A stretch of DNA of 64,000 nucleotides, taken from contig JAQFVV010006637.1 of the NCBI GenBank assembly GCA_028023455.1, forward strand, positions 1-64,000. The letters run 5' to 3'. The notes under the pieces are model-generated. The model was given only the letters and a program-made list of their open reading frames with translations, was not told where the DNA came from and did not search any database. This stretch comes from Epiperipatus broadwayi. Taxonomy: Eukaryota > Onychophora > Udeonychophora > Euonychophora > Peripatidae. The position numbers and the translations under genes are program-made. Positions 36,208 through 47,699 of this stretch are shown piece by piece (within the stretch, counting starts at the first letter, position 1; each line of letters starts with the position of its first letter).

Positions 36208-36802
36208 GATTATTACATACTGTTCAGTCAACATCTAGTGATTTTCCATAATAATCTAATATTGCATCTGGTTTGTCAGAATTTTCAAAGGCATATCCAT
36301 TTCTTTGCTGATCAGTCCATAATTTTACACCAAACTTTACAAACAATTAACAATTATTTTGTCCTAGCACTGTTGTAAATCAAATGTATCCATTTAATCA
36401 TTTCATTTGTTATCCATGAAATTTTCACAATATTTATCAATAACCTAGCCTTAAAACTTCAATGCCTTTTTTCAGAGTCCAATTTTTGCATTCATAGAGA
36501 GTTTCATAAAAATAACATAGCCTGAACAATTCTGATGTTCATTTTTTAAATATTGCAACTGTGTTCAGTATTTGTTGTTAATGAATGATTTAAGAGAGTG
36601 AAAACTATTAATAACTTCTATGTCTTCATCATCATTTAGAAAGTCACCTGCTGCCTCATTATAATATTCCTTGTGATATTTAAGATATTAGTGAAATAAT
36701 ATCAGCATTTCATTTTCTGAAATTATTTCTTGACCATAAGTAATATTTAAAAGCTATTTTTTTACAGTTGATGTACATGTTTAAATTACATTTTTTTTGT
36801 TA
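36208..36802. other. No recognisable gene; possibly decayed LINE C-terminus
   Basis: The text at 36300-36500 resembles the C-terminal part of a LINE on the minus strand (TGGACTGATCAGCAAAGAAA-type sequence), but I could not identify a firm motif. Confidence 0.35.
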
Positions 36803-36887
36803 TATGTCAAAGCATCGGCCAGGAAGTGAACCTCGGGACAACTGCTTAGAAAGCAGCTATGCTAGCCACAGGTCACCAATGCTTGAC
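36803..36887 (-). mobile_element. tRNA-derived SINE-like element
   Basis: The minus strand starts GTCAAGCATTGGTGACCTG, has a GCAGTTGTCCCGAGGTTCAC part with a degenerate B box, and ends GATGCTTTGACATA. It is a diverged member of the 24.4-kb family. No clean TSD is visible because poly-T flanks both sides. Confidence 0.7.
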
Positions 36888-37175
36888 AATTTTTTTTTAC
36901 TGATATAAGAAAACCAGTTTCTTAATTAGTATATAAAAAGATGGAACAATAAAATTTTAATATCTTATATTAGTTATTCAAAAATATGTGTTTTATTAAA
37001 ATAAAACAGAAAAAAGTGCTTTAATCTATCATATAAATATTTTTAAAGTTATCATTTAAATTTAATTTTTATTTATTTTAAGGTTTAAACATGGTTGGAA
37101 GAAGGTCATGTAAGTATTTTTTCCTAATATATATGTACTTATACACAGACACACACACACACATATATATATATG

Positions 37176-37449
37176 AAAAGCAAAACAAGTTTTATATACG
37201 TAAAAACCTGCTATCGCTTGTATTAATGATCAATAGATGGAGCTTTACCAAGACCTCCAAACAAGCGTATTTGTTTACATAAATGTCAGAGTCAATATTC
37301 ACTGTCTTTTTCATTTTGCTCCACCCTCAGATCAGCTGATTTCAAGCTGATTTGCTCTCATCAGTGAAGGGATAGGAGTTAGAAACTAGACTTAAACATT
37401 AACTCCAAGTGTTTATGCAAAATGTTTCTATCAGTTTGCAAGCATATAT
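37176..37449 (-). mobile_element. H2 hammerhead element, minus strand copy
   Basis: Nearly identical, in inverse orientation, to 43340-43615. In sense it begins ATGCTTGCAAACTGATAGAAA, reaches the hammerhead at 37370-37324, then TGAGGGTGGAGCAAAATGA, GTTTATGTAAACAAATACGC, a CCATCTATTGATCATTAATA segment, and ends TTGTTTTGCTTTTC next to (AT)n. No protein coding potential. (AT)n tracts at both ends hide any TSD. Confidence 0.8.
37324..37370 (-). ncRNA. Hammerhead ribozyme candidate, H2 family
   Basis: On the minus strand: stem I CCTTCA/TGAGGG (6 pairs), core CTGATGA (37358-37364), stem II GAGC-aaatca-GCTT, GAAA (37340-37343), stem III from the last A through TC-AGCT-GAT, then cleavage-site C. All invariant bases are present, and the whole motif is identical in the 43.4-kb copy. 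The predicted 5' product starts TGAGGGTGG. Confidence 0.75.
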
Positions 37450-37459
37450 ATATATATAT

Positions 37460-40400
37460 AGTACCCTTTTGTTTAGGTCCAAATAAATCTATTATGTCAA
37501 TTTTTAAAAAATTTTAAATTAAAGATATATTTTAATTTGGTATGACGACTATGTTATGTTGACTATGTTTTAAAAGCTTAGTTAAAGTAAAAATGAGAAT
37601 GTTAAATCCATAAAACTATACTAATATATTAAAAATAGTCAAGTAAAGCTAAATAGTATAATTTTGTATGGTTGGAAAAACTGACCATAATAAAGTAGTA
37701 TATTAAAAGTATTTTTAAATAAGTGTTTAAAGCAGAATTTTAAAAGTAATAACTTAAAATTAAATAAATAGTGTATTTTAAAATGAAAATTATACTTAAT
37801 AGTTGTATTAAAAATATTTATTTAAAAATGTGATATTTTGTGGGAACAAATATATTTAGTTTTATAGTATAGAAATTATTATTCTAAATTCTGTTATATT
37901 ATTATTCTTTAATATAATATTTTTGCAATTAAACATTTATTTTTGTTAGTAGACAGCAAAATTGATACATTCTGTCTGGGTAAGTCATGTGACATATAAA
38001 TATTCATACTTGTGTGCTTACAAGTTTTCTTGTTAATAAAGTTTCAAAATTGCTTTAGAAAATTGAAATATTTATTTGTCTATCACAAGATAAAAATTAG
38101 TTGTTATAAAATATTTAATTAGGGTTTTAAAATGAATGTAGTTAATAAAATTAGATTTTGGGAAATATACATTAAAAATAAATGTGGGATAAATTAATAA
38201 AATATTATTTTTAAAATGTGATTTTAAAAATTTGATTTGAAATAAAAGTAAAATTAATTTAAAATTAATATTTTTAAATAATATTAAATATTTTATGAGT
38301 CATAGATTTTATTTTTAATTTTGATGGTGCAATATTAAGTAATATGTAAATTAGATGATCAGCTAAAGATCTATAGCCAGTGAAATCATCAATTTATTTT
38401 GGTATAAAAGCAGATGCTCATGTGTTTCTGTGTGCTTTTAAGAAATATATGCTTTAATAAAATTGGGCTTTAGTCAGTCAATTCAGTTCTTTTTAGCAGT
38501 CAATTCAGTACTATAATAGCTCTCTTAATAATTTATTATTTGTAAAATATTAAAGTATTGGATAGTGTACTAATTGGAATTATTTTTAAAGAAGAGTGTA
38601 TTAAAATTATTAGCTTAACAAGTTTAAAATCATGCACTGTTAAAGCAAGAAAATTCCTTACTAAGTCAGTCTATTGAAACTTAAACCAGCTTTCACAATA
38701 ACTATGGAATTCATACCAAAAGTAATTGTATACTTGTGGAAAGAAAGAAGGGAGTTACAGTGTGTAGTGAAAATATATATTTAAAATTATTAATGAAGAA
38801 AATGATAATATTGGTCATATTAATATTTTGGACATTGTGAAGAGAATTAGACAAAAGTTTGTGGAAAATTAAAAAAAAATGCATTTTATTGTGAAAAAAG
38901 ATAGCTTTATCTAAAAAAAACCAGAAAAGCAATACGGTAAAGACTTTTAATTTTCGATATTTTGAAAATATATAATTTTTTTAAAAAAGAATTGCAGCAA
39001 ATGTTTTTTTTAAAGAAAATATTCTTTTAAGAATTTATTTTGAACTCTTATTCAAAATAATGAAAAAATAAAGATTAATATTACTGCAAATATATTTTAT
39101 AAGACAAGCTATCATTATTAAGAATACTGCAATTATTTAATAATATTTTTAAAAAACCGATATTGAAAATTATTATCTGAAAAGAAAAATACCTGGCTAA
39201 TTAAAATTATCCTGATGGAATAACTTTTTGCTAACTTTATTAAGTTATTAAATGCTAATTTCATTGGAATAAAAAAATTCACAATTTTCCTTATAAATAT
39301 GCCTGAAATGATATAGCTGTAATAGATGCATCAATGAAACCCAATACAGGATCCTGGTGAATGAGGGAAAATTCCAGAGGATTATTTTTAAACATTATGA
39401 ATTAATATCATTTTTAATAATCATTATTCTGAAAGATATAGAAAATGGACTATACTTTTTATAAACTTTCAAGCAGAGATTAATGATTATTTTTATGAAT
39501 GAATCCAGATATAAAAGTCAACTTTCTTTTCGTTTCATTTTTTGTTTTCATCATTTTTTTAAAATCAATTGACCATGTGTCATGTGGGGAGAAAAGTTTT
39601 GTCCTCAAATGTTAAGACAATGGTTGTCATAGCAACGTGTAATGGGGGGGGGGTGCGTGTTTATAAGGATTGATAATGGAAAAAAACCAAAGAAATAAAG
39701 AACATTTTTTAAAGAATTACTTATCATGGACTGGAGTTTTACGTAGCTATGGTTTTCATTATTTTATGTATTAATAATAACATTGTTTTTTTATTTATTA
39801 TTATTGTAGATAGGAAATTACATACAAAAATATTTACTAATATAGTATTATAATTACCATAATTAATATTTAATTTTCTATACAGTTTTTTTTAAATATT
39901 TTTAAGTATGATAGTTTGCTGAATAAATGCTTATATTATGTAATATTTTATTAAATGTGGACCAAGAAGCCATAATCAACTAGCAATTGTCACTATGGGT
40001 AAAATTATAAAATCTTATTATTTGTTTTTTATGATGTATTTATTTTATTTTTATAGATTGTTTGGAGTATTTTATTGTATTGTTGTATGAATGTATGGGT
40101 ATGTGTGAATGCATTAAACACACATGAAACTTATATGAGTTAGATTTTAAAAAAAATATGCATACTTTTATTTTGTATTACTAATGTAATATAAATTTAA
40201 TGATGAATCTAATTTATGTGATTCTTTAGTAAAGGAACCCTATTATTTTAGAATGTTTAAAGTATTGACTTAGTACATCTATACAAATCATTTGTATTTC
40301 TATTGAAGAATTTTTGAAAGTGAAGTAACCTTTTGTTGTTGAGTAGTCTAGATTGTTGAATTTATATGTGAATTTTATTTATTGTTTTTAGAAATATGTT

Positions 40401-41039
40401 TGAGAATTTTGGCGATGTAGATAGATAAATCTATTAAGAAATTTTAAAGTGGTAGTGACTTGGGAATATTAAAAAGAAACCAAAGGAATGCTTATATGTA
40501 GGTTTTTATGGGGAATAAAAGTAATTTTATTATCTTAGTGATTATGCAGGTACAGATAACGAAACCCTGTAACTTGTATATTTCCATCGACAGTGTTTTC
40601 CTTTGTATTGAATATTAATGTTTCAAAAAGCTGAATAAATAGCTTGGACATTATTTTTTAGTGGAGGTTCTTAGACAGAGAAATCATGCCTCTTTTCTTT
40701 ATATGCACTGTTGCCATGTTGACTATCTTATATGTTTGTACTATTGAGTTAATACTCTAGTTTGTTCTTCATGCCTACACATCTGATCGCTATCGTAATT
40801 TCTAAGATATTGCATCGTACAGAACTGTATTTTGAGGGAGAATGAGAAATAATTTTGAAATTAAAGGATCATTACTTTTTTATAAATTCTTTTTGACTCT
40901 TTCTTCTGCATTACATTTATAAGTAACTTGCTTACCATTAATTTTACAAAACCATTCCCTCTCCACATCTACATTTTTATCTAAATTAGCTATCCTTTGT
41001 TTATTTCTTACATTCTATCCATTTTTCTTCTTTCTGATA
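37460..41039. other. No recognisable gene, very AT-rich
   Basis: About 3.6 kb of very AT-rich DNA with many TTTAAAA-type words. No frame resembles a known protein. A C/G-run (GGGGGGGGG) lies at 39644-39652. This is probably intron or intergenic DNA. Confidence 0.5.
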
Positions 41040-41470
41040 AAACTGCAATTTAAAACCCACCCCCCTTTATAAGTTTCCCAACCTACATTCTTATAAATCA
41101 AATTCCCTAAAATTTCACTTCCTTGTTTTGCTAATGCAATCCATCTTTACTATATAACTTCCTCTTACAAATAAAAAAATCCCACACATCCACAAACACA
41201 ACATTATTTCTCTCACACAATTTTTTCAATCTCTTATTTATAGAACATGTCCTATCTAACATATATCTATTGCCAAATCTTGGTAATAATCCAACTCTTC
41301 CTGATCTTCCTTTAATTTTACTCAAATTACCTTTATACTTATTCATTACTCTTTCTGGTGGTGATGACAAATTATTTGTCCCTACCATAACATACACATT
41401 TCTACTTCTTTGGTTCTTTATCTTATCTATAACATCCCTAATTCTAGTTCCAGGTAAACATATCTTTACA
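41040..41470 (-). pseudogene. SGNH-hydrolase-like domain fragment
   Basis: Minus-strand translation gives ICLPGTRIRDVIDKIK (about 41420-41462), then VMVGTNNLSSPP, a GLLPR motif, NKRLKKLCERNNVVFVDVW and LYSKDGLH. A frameshift follows, then LAKQGSEILGNLI. This is the GTN...DGLH pattern of the SGNH fold, which is often found inside retroelement ORF1 proteins or next to transposons. The first nucleophile block is missing. One frameshift at about 41130 and loss of the N-terminus make it a pseudogene. Confidence 0.6.
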
Positions 41471-41559
41471 TACCTGTTTCATTTTGAACTGTGCTAATTG
41501 CTATAACAAGCGTTATTGATAAATGTCAGCAAGAGAAAGCATTTTAAAATCTCTATTTA

Positions 41560-42120
41560 GAAACAACACCCCAACATCAGACCAATGGTTTCATGCTTTG
41601 GCATTCCTCAGTGAGGCACTAGGATAGTTTCAGACATTAGATCTAAAAATGCCAACCCAAAGCCAGCATTAATCTGAAATTTTCAGACACCTACATGTCT
41701 TCAAATTCAGCTATCCAACTCAAATAGCTAGTTGTGGCTGAGAAATCTTCAGCCAAATCATTTATTAATAGTCTTAAAATATAACATTGCTTAAGACTTT
41801 AAAGCAAAAGACTATAAATAGTCAATAAAAATTAAAGTCATATATCACATGACCTAATATTTTTAAGCTTGTAAATAAAAAACAATGATTTATGCTAACT
41901 GCTTTAACAAGCTTTATTGATTCACAAGCTTAAAAGATTAAGTCATGTGATATATAATTAATTTTTTATTGACCATTTATAGTCTTTTGCTTTAAAGTCT
42001 TAAACAATGTTATATTGTTAAAGCTATTAATATATGGTTTGGCTGAAGATCTTTCAGCCCCATATAGCTATTTGAGTTGGGTAACTGGGTTTGAAGATAT
42101 GTGTCTGAAAATTTCAGATT
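41560..42120. repeat. Foldback repeat with hammerhead core on the left
   Basis: Inverted arms lie at about 41682-41870 and 41930-42115: TCTGAAATTTTCAGACAC, AGCTATTTGAGTTGG, GGCTGA-AGAT, AGTCTTTTGCTTTAAAGTC and ATATCACATGAC each have their complement across a centre near 41900. Part of the right arm recurs at 43280-43340, upstream of the H2 element, so the two families share sequence. The left flank carries the motif at 41580-41611. Confidence 0.75.
41580..41611 (-). ncRNA. Hammerhead ribozyme candidate, variant core
   Basis: The minus strand reads CTGAGGA (fits CTGANGA), stem II ATGC-caaa-GCAT, GAAA, stem III ACCA-t-TGGT, then cleavage C. Stem I is short (TCA/TGA) with weak extension. All invariant bases are present, but the weak stem I lowers confidence. 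Confidence 0.5.
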
Positions 42121-43099
42121 TTCCACTTGACGTGTATGCATCAAATAAATGAGATTTTTAGACAGATTTGCGTAAGTTAAAATAATTTAATTTCCACTAA
42201 AATTCAATTACATACATAACTGAATGACTACCTGCCAAATTCATGTCTGCATTTTAATAAACTGATCACCCATTGTTTTAAAACTTACACATTCCTGTGT
42301 CACAGATATGACTTGATTTACTTTAGTGATTTACTTTAGTAATTTTATGCTCATGGAAATCTTCTCAAAGAACAAATGAAAGAAAACTCTCCCCCTTTTT
42401 CTTTAATAATAATAAAAAAAATGTATAGCAACCCAACTTCAAACCCAGAATCTTGACTGAAATTTTGGCTGCTATGAATAAACTATTAAAATGAATTACT
42501 TCTTTAAAGGAGCTCCCCACGAGATGGCACGGAATAATTATTATTTAATTGTGAACTTTATAATTAAAATCCACAACCAAATCATATACCTGCATGCATC
42601 CTCACACATACAATTCTAATTAAATTGATTGCTTAATACTCTGATTAATCCTTGATTTTTTTTCTTTTTACAATTTAATTTTATGAACTATTGAGTTCTA
42701 ACCTGTCATTGTAAAAAATTTGATTATCTATTTTCACTCTCTAAAGTAGTTTTACAAATCACACACCCCCTCCCTTATTTCCATTATCCAACTATTAAAA
42801 TGATGTATAAATATTGCCAATCTATAATATATCTTTGGCTATTAAATTGTCCTATGCATCAACACTAAATAAAACAATTTTTTGTTATAAAAATCTTTTA
42901 TAACAAAATGTTTATGTTCGTATACTAAGTAAAATGTATGCAATCCCTAAGAATATGGGTTCAAACCTAGCATTGGCTAGAAAGTTTGTCTATTAAAAAT
43001 ATACAACCTATGAGGAAATTTTTTACATAGCTAATTCTAAATTTGATGGAGCCTTGGGCAAACCCAAGGGCTATAATATATATATATATATATACACAC
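42121..43099. other. No recognisable gene
   Basis: AT-rich, nothing recognised. It ends in an (AT)n tract at 43075-43096. Confidence 0.45.
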
Positions 43100-43620
43100 A
43101 AATACGCTTGTTTGGAGGTCTTAGCAAAGCTCCATCTATTGATCATTAATACAAGCGATAGCAGATTTTTACGTATATAAAACTTGTTTTGTTTTTCATA
43201 AATGTACCTTTAAAGTTTTCTTGCAATGATATAGATTGCAGTAGCTTTGATTATGTGGAGAAACTGAACTGATATCAGACCCACATAGCTATCTAGTTTG
43301 ATAGGCTGAGTTTGAAGACATCTAGGTGTCTAAAAAATTCATGCTTGCAAACTGATAGAAACGTTTTGCATAAACGCTTGGAGTTAATATTTAGGTCTAG
43401 TTTCTAATTCCTATCCCTTCACTGATGAGAGCAAATCAGCTTGAAATCAGCTGATCTGAGGGTGGAGCAAAATGAAAGAGACAATGAATATTGACTCTGA
43501 CGTTTATGTAAACAAATACGCTTGTTTGGAGATCTTGGTAAAGCTCCATCTATTGATCATTAATATAAGCGATAGCAGGTTTTTATTATATAAAACTTGT
43601 TTTGTTTTTCATATATATAT
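43100..43620 (+). mobile_element. H2 hammerhead element, plus strand, partial tandem
   Basis: A full unit (43340-43615) is preceded by the 3' part of another unit in the same orientation (43105-43201), about 410 bp upstream. The direct-repeat arrangement with a ribozyme between resembles the terminal-repeat organisation of PLEs and retrozymes. The spacer 43260-43340 matches the arm of the foldback at 42.1 kb. Units end TTGTTTTTCAT and are bordered by (AT)n. Confidence 0.75.
43416..43462 (+). ncRNA. Hammerhead ribozyme candidate, H2 family
   Basis: Stem I CCTTCA (43416-43421) pairs with TGAGGG (43457-43462). Core CTGATGA 43422-43428, stem II GAGC-aaatca-GCTT 43429-43442, GAAA 43443-43446, short stem III with AGCT loop, cleavage C at 43456. 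It is identical to the minus-strand motif at 37324-37370, so the structure is preserved in two dispersed copies. Confidence 0.75.
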
Positions 43621-44094
43621 ATATATCGCACAGACTATTTAAAAATAGTTGTTACAGTCACTAACTCTTTCTGAATAGTGAAGGCTTTAGTGGTTTTTCA
43701 TCTTTAATTAAAAATAGCTAGATATCCATTTACCGACCAATATTGAATATTTAGCTGACTGTTAAGCTAGTTATCTGTAAAAAACGCTGACTATTTGGAA
43801 ATCTAAAAAAAATTCCAAATTTTATTTGGTATGGATTTAAACCTCAAGGCATGGTAATCACTATGCAATTTTATGGATGCAATATACAAATATTTTTAGA
43901 TTATTGAGTATAACACTTTAATTTAATTAAACAACATGACAGTTAATTTGAAGTGTTTCATAACTAATGTTTCTAGAAACATTAACTGATTCTGAGACAT
44001 AGGTTTTGTCTACTTGATGGCATATGGGATGTGATCAAAAATCCATGTATGATATTAAGTAACCATAATTAAATAAAATGTTTATTTACACTCA

Positions 44095-44660
44095 CATAGC
44101 AGACAAATGGAAATATAAAGAATAAAATTAAAAATAGGATTAAGCTTAGATGGAGTGCTTTTAGTAGAAACAACTTAATATTGAAAGGAAATATGCCTAT
44201 GTGTTTGAAAAGAAATGTTTTTAATATGTATAGTTTACCAGTTCTTACTTATGAATTCGAAACTTTGATAGTTGAAAAAAATAGAAATACAGAAATATCA
44301 GACCACTTGATGAAGTATAAAGAAAATATAAATCTTAGAAGAGAAAAACATGAAAAAGTGAAAGAATAAACAACTACCATTAACATTATTGGAAGAATTT
44401 AAGATGGAAATGGAATTGGAATGGAAATATTGCTGAAAGAAATGATAATATTTAAAATGAGGTCTTAAAATAAATTCCAAAAGATTTTAAAAGATCTAGA
44501 GGGATCACATGTGAGATAGATGAATGAAATAAATAGGTTTGTTATAGAAAAGAGATATAAGGAATTAGACAAAATGGATTAAAATTGGAGAGATCTTCCT
44601 GTTACAATGAAGGTAGTGTTTGAAAATGTTGATGATTTATATTAAAAATTGAAGATTCAG
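44095..44660 (+). pseudogene. RTE-like LINE 3' part, plus strand
   Basis: Plus-strand translation at 44181-44290 gives PMCLKRNVFNMYSLPVLTY then EFETLIVEKN, the conserved C-terminal block (VLTYGCETW pattern with Gly and Cys lost). Further on it runs to the same 3' end as the 26.1-kb element (GGAGAGATCTTCC near 44590). Several frames are broken. Confidence 0.75.
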
Positions 44661-44907
44661 ATAACTAACAATGAATAGTTCCCCCAGATATTTCAATAGT
44701 GGTCTGAAATTAAATTTTCAAAGTATTAGTGCATTAAATACTATAATACTGTGTAACAGAACTTTATGAAAATGATACAGATCACAAGGTTCAGTTACTG
44801 AACAAATTTTATTTCTAAAATTTTAACAAAATATATTATGTCCAATAATATGTCATGTTCTCAGTATAATCAATTTAAAAATAACTACCCAGTGCACAAA
44901 ATATAAT

Positions 44908-45253
44908 ATATAGAATAATCATATATATTGCTTATAATATCTCATCTCATATACACTTTAATGCCAAACTTTTTTTTAAACAAAATTTCTTTATTTTCCT
45001 GACAGTTTCGACTGTCCAGCAGTCTTCATCAGAGTTATTTAAAAGGTAGAGGAAATTTAGAACATTCTGATGAAGACTGCTGGACAGTCAAAACTGTCAG
45101 GAAAATAAAGAAGTTTTATTAATTTTTTTTTTTGCATTAAAGTGTATATGAAAGAAGTTATTATAAGAAGTATATATGAATATATGAAGAAATGCAAAGA
45201 AAGTAAAGGAGACGAATATGAGTATATACTTCTAATAATAATATAGAATAATC
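44908..45253. mobile_element. Foldback element with two hammerhead-like motifs and 13-bp TSD
   Basis: It is flanked by ATATAGAATAATC at 44908-44920 and 45241-45253. Inverted arms (about 44940-45040 and 45070-45165) share ATATACACTTTAATGC, TTTATTTTCCTGACAG and the motif itself. The left motif (minus, 45007-45031) reads CTGATGA, GACTG/CAGTC stem, GAAA. The right motif (plus, about 45070-45095) has the same core with CAAA in place of GAAA. Stem III lacks a clear U-H, so activity is doubtful. The element resembles the PLE-end palindromes at 36.0 and 49.8 kb. Confidence 0.8.
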
Positions 45254-46985
45254 TCTAGACTTTCTGAATGTTGAAGTCTTACTTGAATGAAGTGCCACTA
45301 ACTGATATTACAGTTACTTTAAAGCTGTCTCAATTTATTTAATGAATACTTAAATAATAATATTGAAATAAGTGCGGGAATCAATTGAATAGCTACTAAA
45401 GTTACTTAAATTAGGTTTTAATAAACATGTATTTAGGCAATTGAAAATAATTTTTTAACAATACCTATATTTAAAAGTACTGATTACATTAAAAATTCAC
45501 ATTCATATTGTTTGACAAAATATCACATCTAATGTTTTAGAAAATATATGATGTAGTTCACTACATCATATTTTCTTGTCAGAAAATAGACTCAATTTAA
45601 ATATTGGATTCTAAATTAATTTTTTCTAAAAGATCAGAATTGTACATAAAGAAAAAATTGAGAAACAGAAATAGAGATTAATCAGGATTATAGTAAAATT
45701 TATATTAATTTCGGACATCCAATGAAAACTTTGCCAGGAATCTGTAATATATATATATATACATACATACATACAGAATCTTAGAATTATTTTTATTGAT
45801 ATAGTTAAAATATTTGAGTCCAATAAATACAAAGTTAATAACCATAACAACAAAACTTTCAATTCTTTATTTTACACAATATATATTATAAAAAGAGCAG
45901 CTCTCTATTTCAACGCCATCTATAATAAGCTGGAAGTAATGCAGTAATGCATCTAATACTAACTTTTGATTCCATGATCCCATGCCTTATTAATAAAGGG
46001 AGAAACCAAAAACTGATCTGAGAATGCTAATTTAAATGCATTAATACTTTACTCAAGCTTATTATAGATGGCACTAGAGTAGAAAACAGAAAGGGTACAT
46101 ATAATGAAGTTGTGGAAAAATAAATATGAAAAGAGTGATTATACAGAAAGTGAATTATTGGTTTTTATGTTGGGTTTGGGAAAAGATAAAGGTGATTTAG
46201 ATATAAAGTTATAGAGTTGACAAAGATTATGTTGTGGAAATGGGATAGAGTAGATTATGGGTAAATTTAGAGTGGGGAATGTAAAATAAAGTGGCTAACA
46301 GGTTTATCTGGGCATAATTGCTGAGATATTCTTGACTTCATTTAAGGAGAAGCCATAATACATCACATCACATGCTTTATTATTAATTGAAAAAATATAT
46401 AACAATGTTTGAAAGTAACTGATTGTCCACTAAAGTTTATATTACACAGTTTTGACATTGTAGTGTGAGAGAAGGCACTTCTAGCAGAACATCTGAAATT
46501 AAAAAATAGTGTTTAACAGGAATGTATATTTATAGATAACTCCATCAAGCATACATGTTTGTTGCTAGAGTTTTTACCTTGAATTAATTAAAAGTAGCTC
46601 TATATCTTAGCTTACTGTAGACTGATGGCTATGCTTTTTCTAGCACAATTCAAAGTATAACTTACAAAATGTTTTGAATTCGACATGTAAAGACATAGAT
46701 TCATTAAAAAAATTTAGGTGCTTTATTAGGTAGTAGAAACAAAATTCTTCAGTAACTCTAATTCTAAATAGTTGTTTGATAATGTAAACTAATTTAAATA
46801 TCTTGGTATTTTTCTAGGTAGTAGAAAGAAAGACATTAATGTTAAAATGAAATCCAGACTCTAATATCCTTTTGTTAATGAGCACTTCTTCATCTTAGTG
46901 AAATAATTATCTGAACTAAATTAATTTAAAAAGCTGCTAATTTGCAGATATGTAGTATATGAAAATAAGACAAAGGCTGTATGAA
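45254..46985. other. No gene; two small hairpins
   Basis: A near-perfect hairpin lies at about 45540-45578 (GAAAATATATGATGTAGT facing ACTACATCATATTTTC). Inverted CCATCTATAATAAGC and GCTTATTATAGATGG segments lie at 45911-45932 and 46053-46075, bounding a 165-bp unit like the H2-type hairpin at 47.5 kb. The rest is AT-rich with nothing recognised. Confidence 0.55.
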
Positions 46986-46989
46986 TATA

Positions 46990-47480
46990 ACATAAAGGCA
47001 GTAAAAAAACTACTCTTCACATACGTGGAGCCTAATTGTAAATATAGGGGATTTGGACTCAGACTTTCAAGCATCCAACTATCCAAACTATCTCATACCA
47101 CTGTTACACATGATCTCATACATGCAGATAAGATAAATTATCACCAATATATGTATTTCATGCTAAACCAGAACTTATCAGTTGGTCCAGATGATCATCA
47201 GATTTTCAATGGTATGGTTGGTTGAAGAGTTGCAGGTTGGTGTGGATTGAAGCCTGTCTATTAAAGTATGAAGATTTGCTATTTTAATATAAGCCAAGCA
47301 TGGTTTATATATATGTGTGGGAGATGATATACTGGACTAACTAATAAGTGCTGGTTTAGCATGAAATACATATATTGACGATAATTTATCTTTTCTGCAT
47401 GTATGTGGTTATCTGTATCAATGGTATGAGATAGTATGGATAGTTGAAGGGTGCTTGAAAATGTGAGCTCAAATCCTCTC
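46990..47480. mobile_element. H1 hammerhead-SINE divergent pair
   Basis: Minus copy at about 47020-47200 and plus copy at about 47300-47480, facing outwards. The minus copy has GGATTTGGACTC (B-box-like, inverted) at 47047-47063. Its core reads CTGATAA with an intact GAAA. The plus copy has CTAATAA, an intact GAAA, and ends in the B-box-like GAGCTCAAATCCT (47464-47477) followed by (TC)n(TA)n. Both cores carry mutations that should abolish cleavage. Confidence 0.7.
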
Positions 47481-47503
47481 TCTCTCTATATATATATATA
47501 TAT

Positions 47504-47651
47504 GACAATAGATGGCGTTGTACCAAAAACACCGTCAAGCAATCATGATCTGAAGGTGGAACTAAAGTTAGAGATAGTGAATGCTTGCTCTGACGTTTAT
47601 GTAAACAAACTTACGCTTGACGGGGTTTTTGGTAGAACGCCATCTATTGTC
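47504..47651. repeat. Hairpin-bounded H2-like element
   Basis: Inverted 37-bp arms (47504-47540 and 47615-47651) differ at only two positions. They begin GACAATAGATGGCG and end CCGTCAAGC. The middle matches the H2 segment just downstream of its predicted cleavage site (ATGATCTGAAGGTGGA, GACGTTTATGTAAACAAA). The hammerhead itself is absent. (AT)n flanks both sides. Confidence 0.75.
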
Positions 47652-47699
47652 ATAAATACAAGCGTTGGCAAGTTTTAACTTGTGTTTTTGTTTTTCATA

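Noticed and set aside
45007-45031. Active hammerhead at 45.0 kb
   Set aside because: The CTGATGA and GAAA boxes and stem II are present, but an extra A lies before stem II and no U-H follows stem III. I kept it only as hammerhead-like.
47451-47678. 75-codon frame spanning the hairpin at 47.5 kb
   Set aside because: It is formed by the two inverted arms and (AT)n tracts, and has no protein-like composition.
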